From Agathobaculum ammoniilyticum (GTDB taxonomy: Bacteria > Bacillota > Clostridia > Oscillospirales > Butyricicoccaceae): 64,000 bases of DNA. The DNA is taken from NCBI RefSeq assembly GCF_025567315.1, contig NZ_JAOQJE010000011.1:1-64000 (forward strand), given 5' to 3'. Shown here piece by piece: positions 43,789-52,517 of the stretch (positions within the stretch are counted from its first letter, which is position 1; each line of letters opens with the position of its first letter). The notes below the pieces were generated by a model, which saw only the letters and a program-made list of their open reading frames with translations, did no database searches and had not been told where the DNA came from. Position numbers and translations under genes: made by a program.

Positions 43789-44505
43789 ATGAATCAGTCC
43801 TTTTATGCCGCTTCTGTTGCAGTATCGCAGCAACAGAAACGGCTGAACGTAACAGCCAATAATCTGGCAAACGTCAATAATGCCGGCTTTAAAGCGGAAA
43901 AAGCGCAGTTTTCCGACCTGCTTTACCGGAACTGGACGGGACCCGATAATGCAGCCCTGCCGCGTGGGTCGGGCAGCCGCATGATCCAGACGGCGACGGA
44001 TTTTTCTCAGGGCGCCATGATGACGCGGGAGTCCGGCCAAAACTATGGCATAGAGGGACTCGGCTTTTTTGCCCTGCTGAATCCACAGAGCAATGAAATA
44101 TGCTATACGCGCTCTGGCGCTTTCCACTGGGGAAGTGTCCAGCGCGGAGAGCAGGCGGTGTTCTACCTGTGCGACAGCGACGGGTATTATGTGCTTGATC
44201 AAAACAGGCAGCCGATTGAGTTGACCAATGGTACGGAAGCGGCGTATCCCGTTGGTGTATTTGATTTTGCCAATACGGATGGGATGCAGCATTTGGGCTC
44301 TAACAAGTTGCTTCCAGTTGCAAAGAACGGCGCGCCGCTTCCAGCAACAGGCAAGGCGATGAAAGGCGTATTGGAAGCATCTAATACAGACATTGCAACG
44401 GAGTTCGGTAAGGTGATCGAGGCGCAACGGTCTTTTTCCTATGCGCTGAAGATGCTGCAGACACAGGATGAAGTGGAGTCAACAATCAACGGCTTAAGGA
44501 CCTGA
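43789..44505 (+). CDS. Flagellar hook-basal body protein (FlgF/FlgG family, second copy)
   Basis: The 238-residue protein starts with a rod/hook helix (QQKRLNVTANNLANVNNAGFKAEK) and ends with TEFGKVIEAQRSFSYALKMLQT. The central part (GIEGLGFFALLNP, YTRSGAFHW) follows the FlgG plan but is more divergent than the first copy. It probably forms the other distal-rod subunit. AAAGGGAGCCTTAAAGC precedes the ATG. Confidence 0.88.
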   Translation: MNQSFYAASVAVSQQQKRLNVTANNLANVNNAGFKAEKAQFSDLLYRNWTGPDNAALPRGSGSRMIQTATDFSQGAMMTRESGQNYGIEGLGFFALLNPQSNEICYTRSGAFHWGSVQRGEQAVFYLCDSDGYYVLDQNRQPIELTNGTEAAYPVGVFDFANTDGMQHLGSNKLLPVAKNGAPLPATGKAMKGVLEASNTDIATEFGKVIEAQRSFSYALKMLQTQDEVESTINGLRT

Positions 44506-44520
44506 TAGGAGAGCAAGTAC

Positions 44521-45144
44521 GTGAATTTACGAAAATATGAGGAAATGAATTCACAGCAGATCGATGCACTGCGTGAAGTAGGCAGTATAGGGACGGGAAA
44601 TGCTGCGACAGCTTTATCCGCATTGTTGGGCTGCGAGGTGCGCATCCCTCTGCCAGAGGTTCAGGTGCTGGAGTTCAACGACGCTGTAGAAAAGCTGGGT
44701 GGCTTTGAAACCGTTTCTGCAGGCATCATCTCCAGCCTGAGTGGAGAAATCAATGGGTTGATGCTGGCGCTGGTGCAGCTGGATGCAATCAACCTGATCC
44801 TGAAGCACATTATGGGAAAGCAGATCGTCAGTTATGACGACCTGACAGAGCTGGAGGATTCAGCGGTTATCGAGGTCGGGAACATACTGATCTCCTCTTT
44901 TGTCAATGCGCTGTCCGGACTGTCCGGCGTCAAGATCGTGCCATCGGTACCCCAGCTGACGATCGATATGCAGGGAGCGATCATTACCGTACCAATGGCG
45001 GCTTACGGCAACCAGTCGGATTACATTATGCTGATCGGGGGCAGCTTTCTGGTAGAGGGGAAGGAGCTTCCCTGCCGGCTGCTCCTTGCGCCGGATGTAC
45101 GTTCGCTGAATTATCTTCTGCACAGGTTGGGAATTGACGGATGA
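44521..45144 (+). CDS. cheC: CheY-P phosphatase CheC
   Basis: CheC dephosphorylates CheY-P and, with CheD, adapts receptors. The 207-residue protein has two copies of the phosphatase helix pattern: LREVGSIGTGNAATALSALLG and SAVIEVGNILISSFVNALSG, each with the Glu and Asn that act in catalysis. Start is GTG with GGAGAGCAAGTAC upstream. The stop overlaps cheD by 4 bases, matching their known partnership. Confidence 0.95.
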   Translation: MNLRKYEEMNSQQIDALREVGSIGTGNAATALSALLGCEVRIPLPEVQVLEFNDAVEKLGGFETVSAGIISSLSGEINGLMLALVQLDAINLILKHIMGKQIVSYDDLTELEDSAVIEVGNILISSFVNALSGLSGVKIVPSVPQLTIDMQGAIITVPMAAYGNQSDYIMLIGGSFLVEGKELPCRLLLAPDVRSLNYLLHRLGIDG

Positions 45145-45620
45145 ATAAGCTGACAGTCGGCATTGCCGATATGAAAATGGCACGCGATGAGGGCGTTTTA
45201 ATTACCTATGCATTAGGCTCCTGCATAGGCATTTGTCTCTATGACCCATTTATCAGGCTGGGGGCGCTGGTGCATGTCATGCTGCCGCTCAATATGGAAG
45301 CGAACCGTACCTCGCCGTTGAAGTATGCGGATACTGGGATACGCCTGACGATCAGTAAGATGGAACAAAGAGGCGCGCGGCGCTCGCGCCTGGTAGCAAA
45401 GATCGCGGGCGGGGCGAAAATGTTTGACGTAGCAGGGAACGGGAGCCTGGGCAGCATCGGGCAGAGGAACATCGACAGCGTGCATCAGGTGCTGCAGCAG
45501 GAGCGGGTTCGGCTGTTGCGAGAGGATGTCGGCGGACGAAGTGCGCGCACGTTGTTATTTGATGTTGCTACCGGAGAGGGCTGCATCAAGGTCGTCGGTA
45601 AGGCGGAGAAAATACTTTGA
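45141..45620 (+). CDS. cheD: Chemoreceptor glutamine deamidase CheD
   Basis: CheD deamidates receptor glutamines and binds CheC. The 159-residue protein shows the catalytic Cys in ALGSCIGICLYD and His in ALVHVMLP, with the later conserved KIAGGAKMF and IGQRNIDSV. Starts in the ATGA overlap with cheC. Confidence 0.96.
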   Translation: MNKLTVGIADMKMARDEGVLITYALGSCIGICLYDPFIRLGALVHVMLPLNMEANRTSPLKYADTGIRLTISKMEQRGARRSRLVAKIAGGAKMFDVAGNGSLGSIGQRNIDSVHQVLQQERVRLLREDVGGRSARTLLFDVATGEGCIKVVGKAEKIL

Positions 45621-45648
45621 CATAACAGCGATCGAAGGAGTGGGAATT

Positions 45649-46581
45649 ATGCAGGAAAACAAGCGCGGCAATATCTTACTGGAATCGGGAACCAACGAAA
45701 TTGAAATCATGCAGTTTACGGTCGATGATAACCTGTATGGCATTAATGTCGCAAAGGTGCGTGAGATTATGATGAGCGTGCCGGTAAAAGCAATGCCGCA
45801 TGCCCATCCCGCGGTGGAGGGAATATTCAAGCCGCGCGATGTTGTGCTGACCGTGGTGGATCTTCCATTCTATCTCACAGGGCAGCATTCCAAGCCAAAC
45901 CCCAAGGATTTGTTTATCGTTACCAATTTCAATAAAATGTATATTGCATTCCGCGTGCATACAGTGGTGGGGATCAGCCGCATTTCGTGGACAGATATTC
46001 AGAAGCCGGACAAAACGGTTTCCGGCGGCGAGGAAGGCGTGGCCACAGGCATTGCCCAGTGCGAAGGGCAACTGGTGACTGTGCTTGATTTTGAACGAAT
46101 CGTTGCGGAAATAGCGCCAGAAACCACAATACAGATATCTGAAATCGAAAAAAAAGGGGCGCGTGCGCAGCGTAGCTGTCCGGTGCTGGTGGCGGAGGAC
46201 TCGATCCTGCTGTCGCGTATGATACAGGATTCACTCGAAAAGGCAGGATATACAAACCTGCACATGTTCGCAAATGGGCAGGAGCTGTGGGATTATATCG
46301 AACCGCTGGCAGAGGAGCCAGCGAACTTGGAAAGGCATGCTGCACTGGTTATCACCGATATTGAAATGCCCAGTATGGATGGACACAGGCTGACCAAGCT
46401 GATCAAATCTGACCCGGTGCTGCGCGAGATACCGGTTATTATTTTCTCATCGCTGGTGACTGAGGAAATGCGTGTGAAGGGAAAGGAACTTGGTGCGGAC
46501 GAGCAGCTATCCAAGCCTGAGATTGGACACCTGGTGGATGTGATGGACGGCTTGCTGGATAAAAAGAAGCAGGCAAGGTAA
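45649..46581 (+). CDS. cheV: Chemotaxis coupling/adaptation protein CheV
   Basis: CheV is a CheW-like coupler fused to a receiver. The 310-residue protein has the CheW domain at about 20-160 (MQFTVDDNLYGINVAKVREIM, in part) and a receiver at about 175-305 with the phosphoacceptor Asp in LVITDIEMPSMDG. GAAGGAGTGGGAATT precedes the ATG at 45649. No cheA or cheW is in the window, so the kinase is encoded elsewhere. Confidence 0.95.
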   Translation: MQENKRGNILLESGTNEIEIMQFTVDDNLYGINVAKVREIMMSVPVKAMPHAHPAVEGIFKPRDVVLTVVDLPFYLTGQHSKPNPKDLFIVTNFNKMYIAFRVHTVVGISRISWTDIQKPDKTVSGGEEGVATGIAQCEGQLVTVLDFERIVAEIAPETTIQISEIEKKGARAQRSCPVLVAEDSILLSRMIQDSLEKAGYTNLHMFANGQELWDYIEPLAEEPANLERHAALVITDIEMPSMDGHRLTKLIKSDPVLREIPVIIFSSLVTEEMRVKGKELGADEQLSKPEIGHLVDVMDGLLDKKKQAR

Positions 46582-46605
46582 AAGCGGCCAAAGGGGGCAG
46601 ATTTC

Positions 46606-47934
46606 ATGGTAAAAAATAAATATATTGTCCGGCAGGCAATCAAGGACGCGGACAGCCATGTGCTGGGATATGAGATTATGTATTCCAACGGAAATGAGGC
46701 ATACGGAGGGGATACGGGAGAGGATGCGGCGGCTGCGGAAGCAATTTACGACTTCCTGATGCAGAACTCTGAAAAAGCCCTTAAGGATTCCTGTACATTT
46801 ATGACCTTCACCAGTTCCTTGCTGGCGCGCCGCACACCGCATCTGTTTAAGAACGACTCGCTCATCATTCAAATCGATGACAGTGTAATCATCCATCCTT
46901 TTGCCATGCATTTGGTACAGCAGTATGCAAAAGAGGGATACCAGATTGCAGTCAACGATTTTCAGTTTATGCCGCGCTATCTGGGCATGTTGGAATATAT
47001 CTCCTATATTAAACTCAATATGCAGACAACAGGAGGCAACTCGGCGGAAAATGTCATGCGTGTGGCGCACAGTATGAATAAGCGTGTGATCGCCACGGGC
47101 GTGGATGACCAGCAGAAGTTTGACCAGGCCAGAGAACTGGGCGTTTATGGCATGCAGGGAGCATTTGTGGCAGATAAGTTGGCGAATAAGGTGCATCAAA
47201 GCGGCTACCTGCGCAGTAATTTCTTTCGTCTGGTTGTTGCGGTTACACGTGAGGAGCCCGATGTACAGGAAATTGAGCAGATCATTTCCATGGATGTTAC
47301 ACTGACTTACAGCCTGCTCAAAATTGCCAACTCGGCTTATTTTGCGCGCCGTACACAGACGACCTCCGTCCAGCAGGCGATTATGACACTTGGATTAAAC
47401 CAGATTAAGCGCTGGGTATACCTGCTCAGCGCGGGCGACCAGAGCGCGCAGGAGCTGGAGGATTCCGAGGAGTTTATCAAACGGTCGTTTATGCGAGCAA
47501 GCTTTGCAGGCGAGCTGCACCGCTATATGAAGCAGAAGCCCTTGACCCGTTCAGAGGCATACCTGCTTGGTATGTTCTCTACGCTGGGCTACCTGATCGA
47601 TGCGCCGATGGAGGATATCCTTTCGGATATCCCGATGGTGGACGAACTACGGAATGCATTGCTCAGACATGAAGGGACTGCGGGCAAGCTGCTTGAACTG
47701 ATCATAAGCTATGAGAAGGCAGATTGGAAGCAGATTACGGAAAACGCGGAAGCGCTGGGAATACCGGCAAACCTGCTCACGACCATTTATTTCGACTGTA
47801 TGGAGGAAGTGAACCGGATGTGGGAGCAGATGCTCCACCCGGCTATGAGCGAAGAGGAGGCCGCCGATGCGCAAGCGGCGCTCACGGCGCAGCCTGACAA
47901 TGAAAAAGAGTCTCTGCCAAGAGAGGAGAACTAA
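46606..47934 (+). CDS. Degenerate EAL domain plus HDOD domain protein (YuxH-like)
   Basis: The 442-residue protein joins an N-terminal EAL-type domain (about 1-205) to an HDOD domain (about 215-400; MDVTLTYSLLKIANSAYF, TSVQQAIMTLGLNQIKRW). The EAL domain is degenerate: the substrate motif is replaced by YEIMY and the catalytic ELTE, DDFG and KxD residues are not seen, so it should not cleave c-di-GMP. Such proteins act as signalling adaptors. It is the last gene of the flagellar operon, ahead of a strong terminator. An acidic tail ends the protein. Confidence 0.85.
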   Translation: MVKNKYIVRQAIKDADSHVLGYEIMYSNGNEAYGGDTGEDAAAAEAIYDFLMQNSEKALKDSCTFMTFTSSLLARRTPHLFKNDSLIIQIDDSVIIHPFAMHLVQQYAKEGYQIAVNDFQFMPRYLGMLEYISYIKLNMQTTGGNSAENVMRVAHSMNKRVIATGVDDQQKFDQARELGVYGMQGAFVADKLANKVHQSGYLRSNFFRLVVAVTREEPDVQEIEQIISMDVTLTYSLLKIANSAYFARRTQTTSVQQAIMTLGLNQIKRWVYLLSAGDQSAQELEDSEEFIKRSFMRASFAGELHRYMKQKPLTRSEAYLLGMFSTLGYLIDAPMEDILSDIPMVDELRNALLRHEGTAGKLLELIISYEKADWKQITENAEALGIPANLLTTIYFDCMEEVNRMWEQMLHPAMSEEEAADAQAALTAQPDNEKESLPREEN

Positions 47935-47960
47935 AAAAGGAGCCATATGGCTCCTTTTTT
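47933..47960 (+). terminator. Terminator of the flagellar operon
   Basis: AAAAAAGGAGCC and GGCTCCTTTTTT pair around ATAT, directly after the EAL/HDOD gene stop. Confidence 0.9.
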
Positions 47961-48005
47961 ATGAAAATATCAGGGGAGGTACGGCGCCGTACCTCCCCAT
48001 TGGCA

Positions 48006-48188
48006 TTATGCACAGGTATTGATATGCTCTCCCACGCCCGGCTGGGCGGGAAGCATCTGCAGAAGCTCCTGCGCGGCAAGCTCCGCGGAGTCCATCGACT
48101 TTTTGGCAATCGAGATCGATACGCTCTGCTGTAGCTGTGCCGCATGCATGGAAACCGAAAGACCAGCGATATCGCTCATCATACTCAT
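48006..48188 (-). CDS. YjfB-like putative motility protein
   Basis: A 60-residue protein of the YjfB type: MSDIAGLSVSMHAAQLQQSVSISIAKKSMD, then a short Gln/Glu helix (parts of one helix pair). The family is small, found in flagellated Firmicutes and of unknown function, with a sigma-28 link in Bacillus. AGGAGGTAACCGCAA precedes the ATG. It lies 107 bases downstream of flagellin on the same strand, so it may be read from the flagellin promoter. Confidence 0.8.
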   Translation of the reverse strand: MSMMSDIAGLSVSMHAAQLQQSVSISIAKKSMDSAELAAQELLQMLPAQPGVGEHINTCA

Positions 48189-48223
48189 TTGCGGTTACCT
48201 CCTCTTTGCGGGTCCATAAATGC

Positions 48224-48253
48224 AGGAAAGCACGCGGAAATGCGTGCCTTCCT
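48224..48253 (-). terminator. Hairpin downstream of flagellin
   Basis: AGGAA-GCACGC pairs with GCGTGC-TTCCT around a 6-base loop. The T-run on the minus strand is poor, so it may be a partial stop that protects the flagellin message while allowing some yjfB readthrough. Confidence 0.5.
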
Positions 48254-48295
48254 GTGATGTGTAGGGATAATAAATATTGCAGTACAACAAAAACC

Positions 48296-49780
48296 TTACT
48301 GCAGGAGCTGCAGAACGCCCTGCGGCACCTGGTTGGCCTGCGCGAGCATTGCCTGCGCGGACTGCACCAGAATGTTGTTCTTGGTGTAAGCCATCATCTC
48401 GTCGGCCACGTCGGTGTCGCGGATGGTGGACTCGGCGTCCTGGATGTTCTCCGTCATGACGGACAGGTTATTCTGGGTGTGCTCCAGACGGTTCTGGGTC
48501 GCGCCCAGCGTACCACGGATGGACGATACGGTGTTGATTGCGTCCTTAATGGACTTGACCGCAGCCTGCGCGGCATCCTGCGTGGCAACGCTGATACCGC
48601 TAAGACCAAGTGCCTTAACATGGACGTCGCCAATCGTAACCGTCATCTGATTGTAGGAATCAGAAGTGTCGCCGATCTGCAGGGTAAGGCCAGCACCGCC
48701 AGTAGTGCTGCGGAATTCCAGCTTAGTAGCATTTTCCTTAACCTCAATGCCAGCGCTTTCCAATGCCTTGTTCAGGTTGGCGACGGTTGCAGTATCATCG
48801 GCACCTACGAGAACCGTGACAGCGCCTTCGGTAGTGGGCTTGGCAGAAGCGTCAGCTACTAATTCATAGGTAACGCCATTGATAGTAAGTGTATTACCCG
48901 CAGCCAAGTCGCCAGTAGTAGTTGCCTCAACATAACCATCAGCGCCCGCCGCATTGTTTACAGTTTGCTTGCCAGTAGTACCCTGCGCGGTGTCGGTATC
49001 AGTAACGCTGATAATCTTTGCGCCATCCTCACCTGCAACCTTGGAGGTGAAAGTGATTTTGCCAGCACCGTCAACAGCAACATCAAACACGCTGGAGATT
49101 TCACTATTTTCAGACAGCGCTTTCTGCATATTCTTTCCAGCGCCTGCCGCACCACCGGTCTTATCTCCCGTGTACTTTACATCTACCTTGTGGGCTGTGC
49201 CATTGGCATCGATGAACTCTACCGTCATGGTATATTCGGTGCTGTCAGCAGTCGAAGCCTTCGCGGTAAAGTCAGAGGTAGCAGAGGTAGCGGCAACTTC
49301 CGTGACAGAAGTGGCACCGCCAAGGTTAATGGAGCTGATGTCAACCTTAGATTCAGCCAGCGAGCCGTCCAGCAGCTTGATGCCATTGAAGTTCGCGGAA
49401 TCCGCGATACGGTCGATTTCTTCCTTCAGGCGGTCGACTTCCTGCTGCAGGTTATCGCGGTCAACCTCGTTGTCATAGGTGCCGTTCGCAGACTGGGTGG
49501 CCAGCTCGACCATACGGTTGAGCATGTCCTGCACTTCCTGCATCGCACCCTCACCGGTCTTTACCAGCGAGATACCGTCCTTTACGTTCTTCTGCGCAGT
49601 TTCCAGACCAGTGATCTGTGCGCGCATCTTCTCGGAAATCGCAAGGCCGGCCGCGTCGTCGCCCGCGCGGTTGATCTTGTAGCCCGAGGACAGCTTTTCA
49701 AGGTTCTTGGATAGTGCCGAGGTATTGTTGTTGTAGTTGCGGTAGGCGTTCATCGCCATGATGTTATGCTGAATACGCAT
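48296..49780 (-). CDS. hag: Flagellin
   Basis: Flagellin polymerises into the filament. The 494-residue protein has the conserved N-terminal D0/D1 region (MRIQHNIMAMNAYRN; LEKLSSGYKINRAGDDAAG) and C-terminal D0 (LVQSAQAMLAQANQVPQGVL). The middle (about 180-390) is variable, Thr/Ala/Gly-rich and likely surface exposed. AAGGAGGAACAAACATT precedes the ATG. A sigma-28-type -10 lies about 190 bases upstream, and the leader holds a hairpin with an AUGGAU loop near the ribosome site. Confidence 0.97.
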   Translation of the reverse strand: MRIQHNIMAMNAYRNYNNNTSALSKNLEKLSSGYKINRAGDDAAGLAISEKMRAQITGLETAQKNVKDGISLVKTGEGAMQEVQDMLNRMVELATQSANGTYDNEVDRDNLQQEVDRLKEEIDRIADSANFNGIKLLDGSLAESKVDISSINLGGATSVTEVAATSATSDFTAKASTADSTEYTMTVEFIDANGTAHKVDVKYTGDKTGGAAGAGKNMQKALSENSEISSVFDVAVDGAGKITFTSKVAGEDGAKIISVTDTDTAQGTTGKQTVNNAAGADGYVEATTTGDLAAGNTLTINGVTYELVADASAKPTTEGAVTVLVGADDTATVANLNKALESAGIEVKENATKLEFRSTTGGAGLTLQIGDTSDSYNQMTVTIGDVHVKALGLSGISVATQDAAQAAVKSIKDAINTVSSIRGTLGATQNRLEHTQNNLSVMTENIQDAESTIRDTDVADEMMAYTKNNILVQSAQAMLAQANQVPQGVLQLLQ

Positions 49781-49790
49781 AATGTTTGTT

Positions 49791-49825
49791 CCTCCTTGAG
49801 CATTACAGGGAAAATCCATTTTCCC
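49791..49825 (-). promoter_or_regulatory. Possible CsrA-binding hairpin and ribosome site of flagellin
   Basis: On the minus strand GGGAAAAT-GG-ATTTTCCC (49825-49808) exposes a GGA in its loop, 10 bases before the ribosome site AAGGAGG (49797-49791), which also contains GGA. CsrA binds two such GGA sites in the Bacillus hag leader. Confidence 0.45.
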
Positions 49826-49892
49826 CAACAAATTTAATTTTCCTGCCGCGTCCCGTGAGCTCGAACAGGACAGGGCAGAAGTAGTGCCGCGG

Positions 49893-49908
49893 CGGGCGGC
49901 GCCGCCCG
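49893..49908. repeat. 16-base GC palindrome in the flagellin leader
   Basis: CGGGCGGCGCCGCCCG is a perfect palindrome within the predicted flagellin 5' UTR. Function unknown. Confidence 0.5.
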
Positions 49909-49970
49909 TAAGCCGGACCAGGGGATTTATGTACCACCTCAATGGCTGCCGCTATTGGCTTACATATAAA

Positions 49971-49997
49971 TTATCGGCGGTGTATCACATAAAATAA
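49971..49997 (-). promoter_or_regulatory. Sigma-28 (SigD) promoter of flagellin
   Basis: On the minus strand a perfect -10 GCCGATAA (49978-49971) is preceded by a 15-base spacer and TTAT in place of the consensus TAAA. The -10 is decisive; the -35 is weak. Confidence 0.65.
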
Positions 49998-50107
49998 GGG
50001 AAAAATAAAAAAATATGGGGTGCTTATATAAAAAAGAGCTTGCAAATAAAAAAAGTTGAACAACACCTTTTTTTAGATAAAAATCAGTCGATATAATAAA
50101 CGAACCC

Positions 50108-50403
50108 NNNNNNNNNNNNNNNNNNNNNNNNNNNNNNNNNNNNNNNNNNNNNNNNNNNNNNNNNNNNNNNNNNNNNNNNNNNNNNNNNNNNNNNNNNNNN
50201 NNNNNNNNNNNNNNNNNNNNNNNNNNNNNNNNNNNNNNNNNNNNNNNNNNNNNNNNNNNNNNNNNNNNNNNNNNNNNNNNNNNNNNNNNNNNNNNNNNNN
50301 NNNNNNNNNNNNNNNNNNNNNNNNNNNNNNNNNNNNNNNNNNNNNNNNNNNNNNNNNNNNNNNNNNNNNNNNNNNNNNNNNNNNNNNNNNNNNNNNNNNN
50401 NNN
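50108..50403. other. Assembly gap (296 N)
   Basis: The gap removes the 3' end of the hemerythrin coding region and whatever separates it from the flagellin promoter. Its true length is unknown. Confidence 1.
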
Positions 50404-50663
50404 GGATCTGCTTTTTATAATTTACATGGAAGGTACGGTGTGCATCGTAGTGCGGATAATGGTATTGCTTTTGTAGCTGTTCCTCATCCCCGAAGTGCTT
50501 TGCGACATAATCGGAAAGAAACTCTGCGGTGTCCCGAAGCGAGTCTCGGCCCCGTCCGGAGGCACAGGCATCCAGAAGGGCATTGATGGCTTCAAACAGC
50601 TGTGTATGCTCAGAGTCGATCAGTTCATTGCCGGTAACCAATTCTGGTGTAAGGGAATAGCGC
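50404..50663 (-). pseudogene. Bacteriohemerythrin domain, out of frame with the chemoreceptor before it, 3' end in gap
   Basis: The translation contains ELIDSEHTQLFEAINALL, AKHFGDEEQLQ and YPHYDAHRTFH, which are iron-binding His/Glu motifs of bacterial hemerythrins. It follows the chemoreceptor stop directly but in the +1 frame and has no start codon or ribosome site of its own. Removing one T in the receptor's TACTAA end would join the two as DKY-KRYSLTPELVTGNE. Receptors with C-terminal hemerythrin domains occur in Clostridia. It is therefore probably part of one oxygen- or redox-sensing receptor, split by a real or sequencing frameshift. Confidence 0.65.
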
Positions 50664-52466
50664 TTAGTACTTATCGAGGTCCTCGGTAAAGGATTTTCCT
50701 GCTGCGGAGGAGCGACGAAAGGTATCCCCCTGATCGGGGGACAGTCCTCCTGCATAAGGGCTGCCGCCGAATTTTGCAGAGGAGGAACTGTTGACATGGA
50801 ACGCGGAGAAAATCTGACGCATGATATTGGCCTGGGAGGAAAGCTCCTCGCTTGCCGCTGCGGATTCTTCGCTCGTTGCGGAATTGGTCTGTACAACCGT
50901 GGAAATCTGATCGATGCCCTGCATGATCTGGTCGATGGATTCCGATTCATGCTCTGCGGCATCGGCGATCCGGCTGATCTGCTCAACAGACTGCGTGGTC
51001 AGTTCTGCGCTCTGCGTAATGGAATCCGCCGCAGTGCGGGCGATTTCGGAGCCGTTTTCCACAGCCTTGATCGAGGATTCGATCAGAGCGGTCGTATTGC
51101 TGGCAGCTTCCGCGCTCTTGGTGGCGAGATTACGCACCTCGTCGGCGACGACCGCGAAACCCTTGCCCGCAGAACCGGCGCGCGCGGCTTCGACTGCGGC
51201 ATTGAGCGCCAGGATATTGGTCTGGAAAGAGATATCCTCGATCGTTTTGATGATCTTGCTGATCTTCTGCGAGGTAGCTGTAATCTCGTTCATGGCCTCG
51301 ATCATCTTGGCCATTTGCTCCTGGCTCGCGATATTCTGCTGTCCGGCCTTGTCCGCGTTTTCCTTCGCTACACGCGCCGATTCGGCGTTTTCGCGGGCAG
51401 CATCAGCAATATCGTTAATGGTGGAGGAAAGCTCCTCTACCGCGCTTGCCTGCTCAGTAGCGCCCTGTGCGAGCGCCTGCGCACCATTGGAAACCTGCTC
51501 GGCACCGGCAGATACCTGGTCGACCGAGGACATGGCGTTGGAGATCATATTGCCCAAAGTAGAAAGAAGGGTGGAAAGATTGTTGGATACGGTTTGAAGT
51601 GCGCCGGGGAAATTTCCGTTTACAGAAATCGTAAAATCGCCGTTGGCCATACTGGTAGTGACGCGTGCGACTTCGCTGATGGATTCCTTCAGGACCGTTT
51701 GGCTGGTCTTGAGCGCGGAGGAGATTTCACCTACCTCATCACGGGACTCATAAGTAACGGGACGATCGAGATCGCCGTCGCTCATAGCAACGATAGCGTC
51801 GCGCGCTTCGGACAGCGGCACCCGAATGGAGTGGATGATCTTAACAGCGAAGATAAGTGTGAGAGCCAGAAAGATCAGTGTCATGCTAACAAAGATAATA
51901 GCGATCCGTATGACATTGCTGGTTTCATTGTCGATAAGGACCTTTATGTCACTTTGTAATCCGCGAATAAAAGTGCGGGCAGCATCAGCTTGGGCAGTCA
52001 AAGCCGGCGTACACTCTTGCTGCAGGATTTCAGTAGCAGCATCAAAATCATTTTTATCCAGAGCGGCAGTGATTTCGGGAACAATATTCAACCATTTTTG
52101 CGAAGCGGCAATAACCTCATCTGCTGCATTGGCTGCCATATACTTTCCGGTATTTTCCTGTAAGTAAGAAATTTTCTCCTCCAAGCTGCTGATGGCTTCA
52201 TTCAGTTTTTCCTGATTGGAGGCATAATCGGACTTGTTCGTATCGAGTACCATATCGCGTGCATAGCGAGCGGCGGTGTTGATATTGACCTGAGATTCCA
52301 ACGCCTGTGTTTCAAGCTGTAGTTCGCCATTAATTAGATCGGTGTAACGGTTGTTAACAGAAATCGTATTGATCAGTGCAAATATGACGAGTATGAGTGA
52401 CAGAATGATTGGTATGGCAAAACCTACGGCAAGTCGTGCGCTAATACGCATGTTTTTCAGCTTCAT
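50664..52466 (-). CDS. Methyl-accepting chemotaxis protein
   Basis: The 600-residue receptor has a membrane helix at about 11-33, a helical four-helix-bundle-type sensor (about 34-185), a second helix (about 188-212), HAMP (about 213-265) and the signalling domain. The hairpin tip includes IEDISFQTNILALNAAVEAARAG (in part; residues about 410-432) and VVADEVRNLATKSAEAAS. The C-terminal tail ends EDLDKY, just where a hemerythrin domain begins in another frame. AGGAGGAATTTCACAAC precedes the ATG. It follows the ABC ATPase gene on the same strand and may be co-transcribed. Confidence 0.93.
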   Translation of the reverse strand: MKLKNMRISARLAVGFAIPIILSLILVIFALINTISVNNRYTDLINGELQLETQALESQVNINTAARYARDMVLDTNKSDYASNQEKLNEAISSLEEKISYLQENTGKYMAANAADEVIAASQKWLNIVPEITAALDKNDFDAATEILQQECTPALTAQADAARTFIRGLQSDIKVLIDNETSNVIRIAIIFVSMTLIFLALTLIFAVKIIHSIRVPLSEARDAIVAMSDGDLDRPVTYESRDEVGEISSALKTSQTVLKESISEVARVTTSMANGDFTISVNGNFPGALQTVSNNLSTLLSTLGNMISNAMSSVDQVSAGAEQVSNGAQALAQGATEQASAVEELSSTINDIADAARENAESARVAKENADKAGQQNIASQEQMAKMIEAMNEITATSQKISKIIKTIEDISFQTNILALNAAVEAARAGSAGKGFAVVADEVRNLATKSAEAASNTTALIESSIKAVENGSEIARTAADSITQSAELTTQSVEQISRIADAAEHESESIDQIMQGIDQISTVVQTNSATSEESAAASEELSSQANIMRQIFSAFHVNSSSSAKFGGSPYAGGLSPDQGDTFRRSSAAGKSFTEDLDKY

Positions 52467-52517
52467 GTTGTGAAATTCCTCCTGAGTTTTGAAAATGAAT
52501 TTATAAAAAACGGCAGC

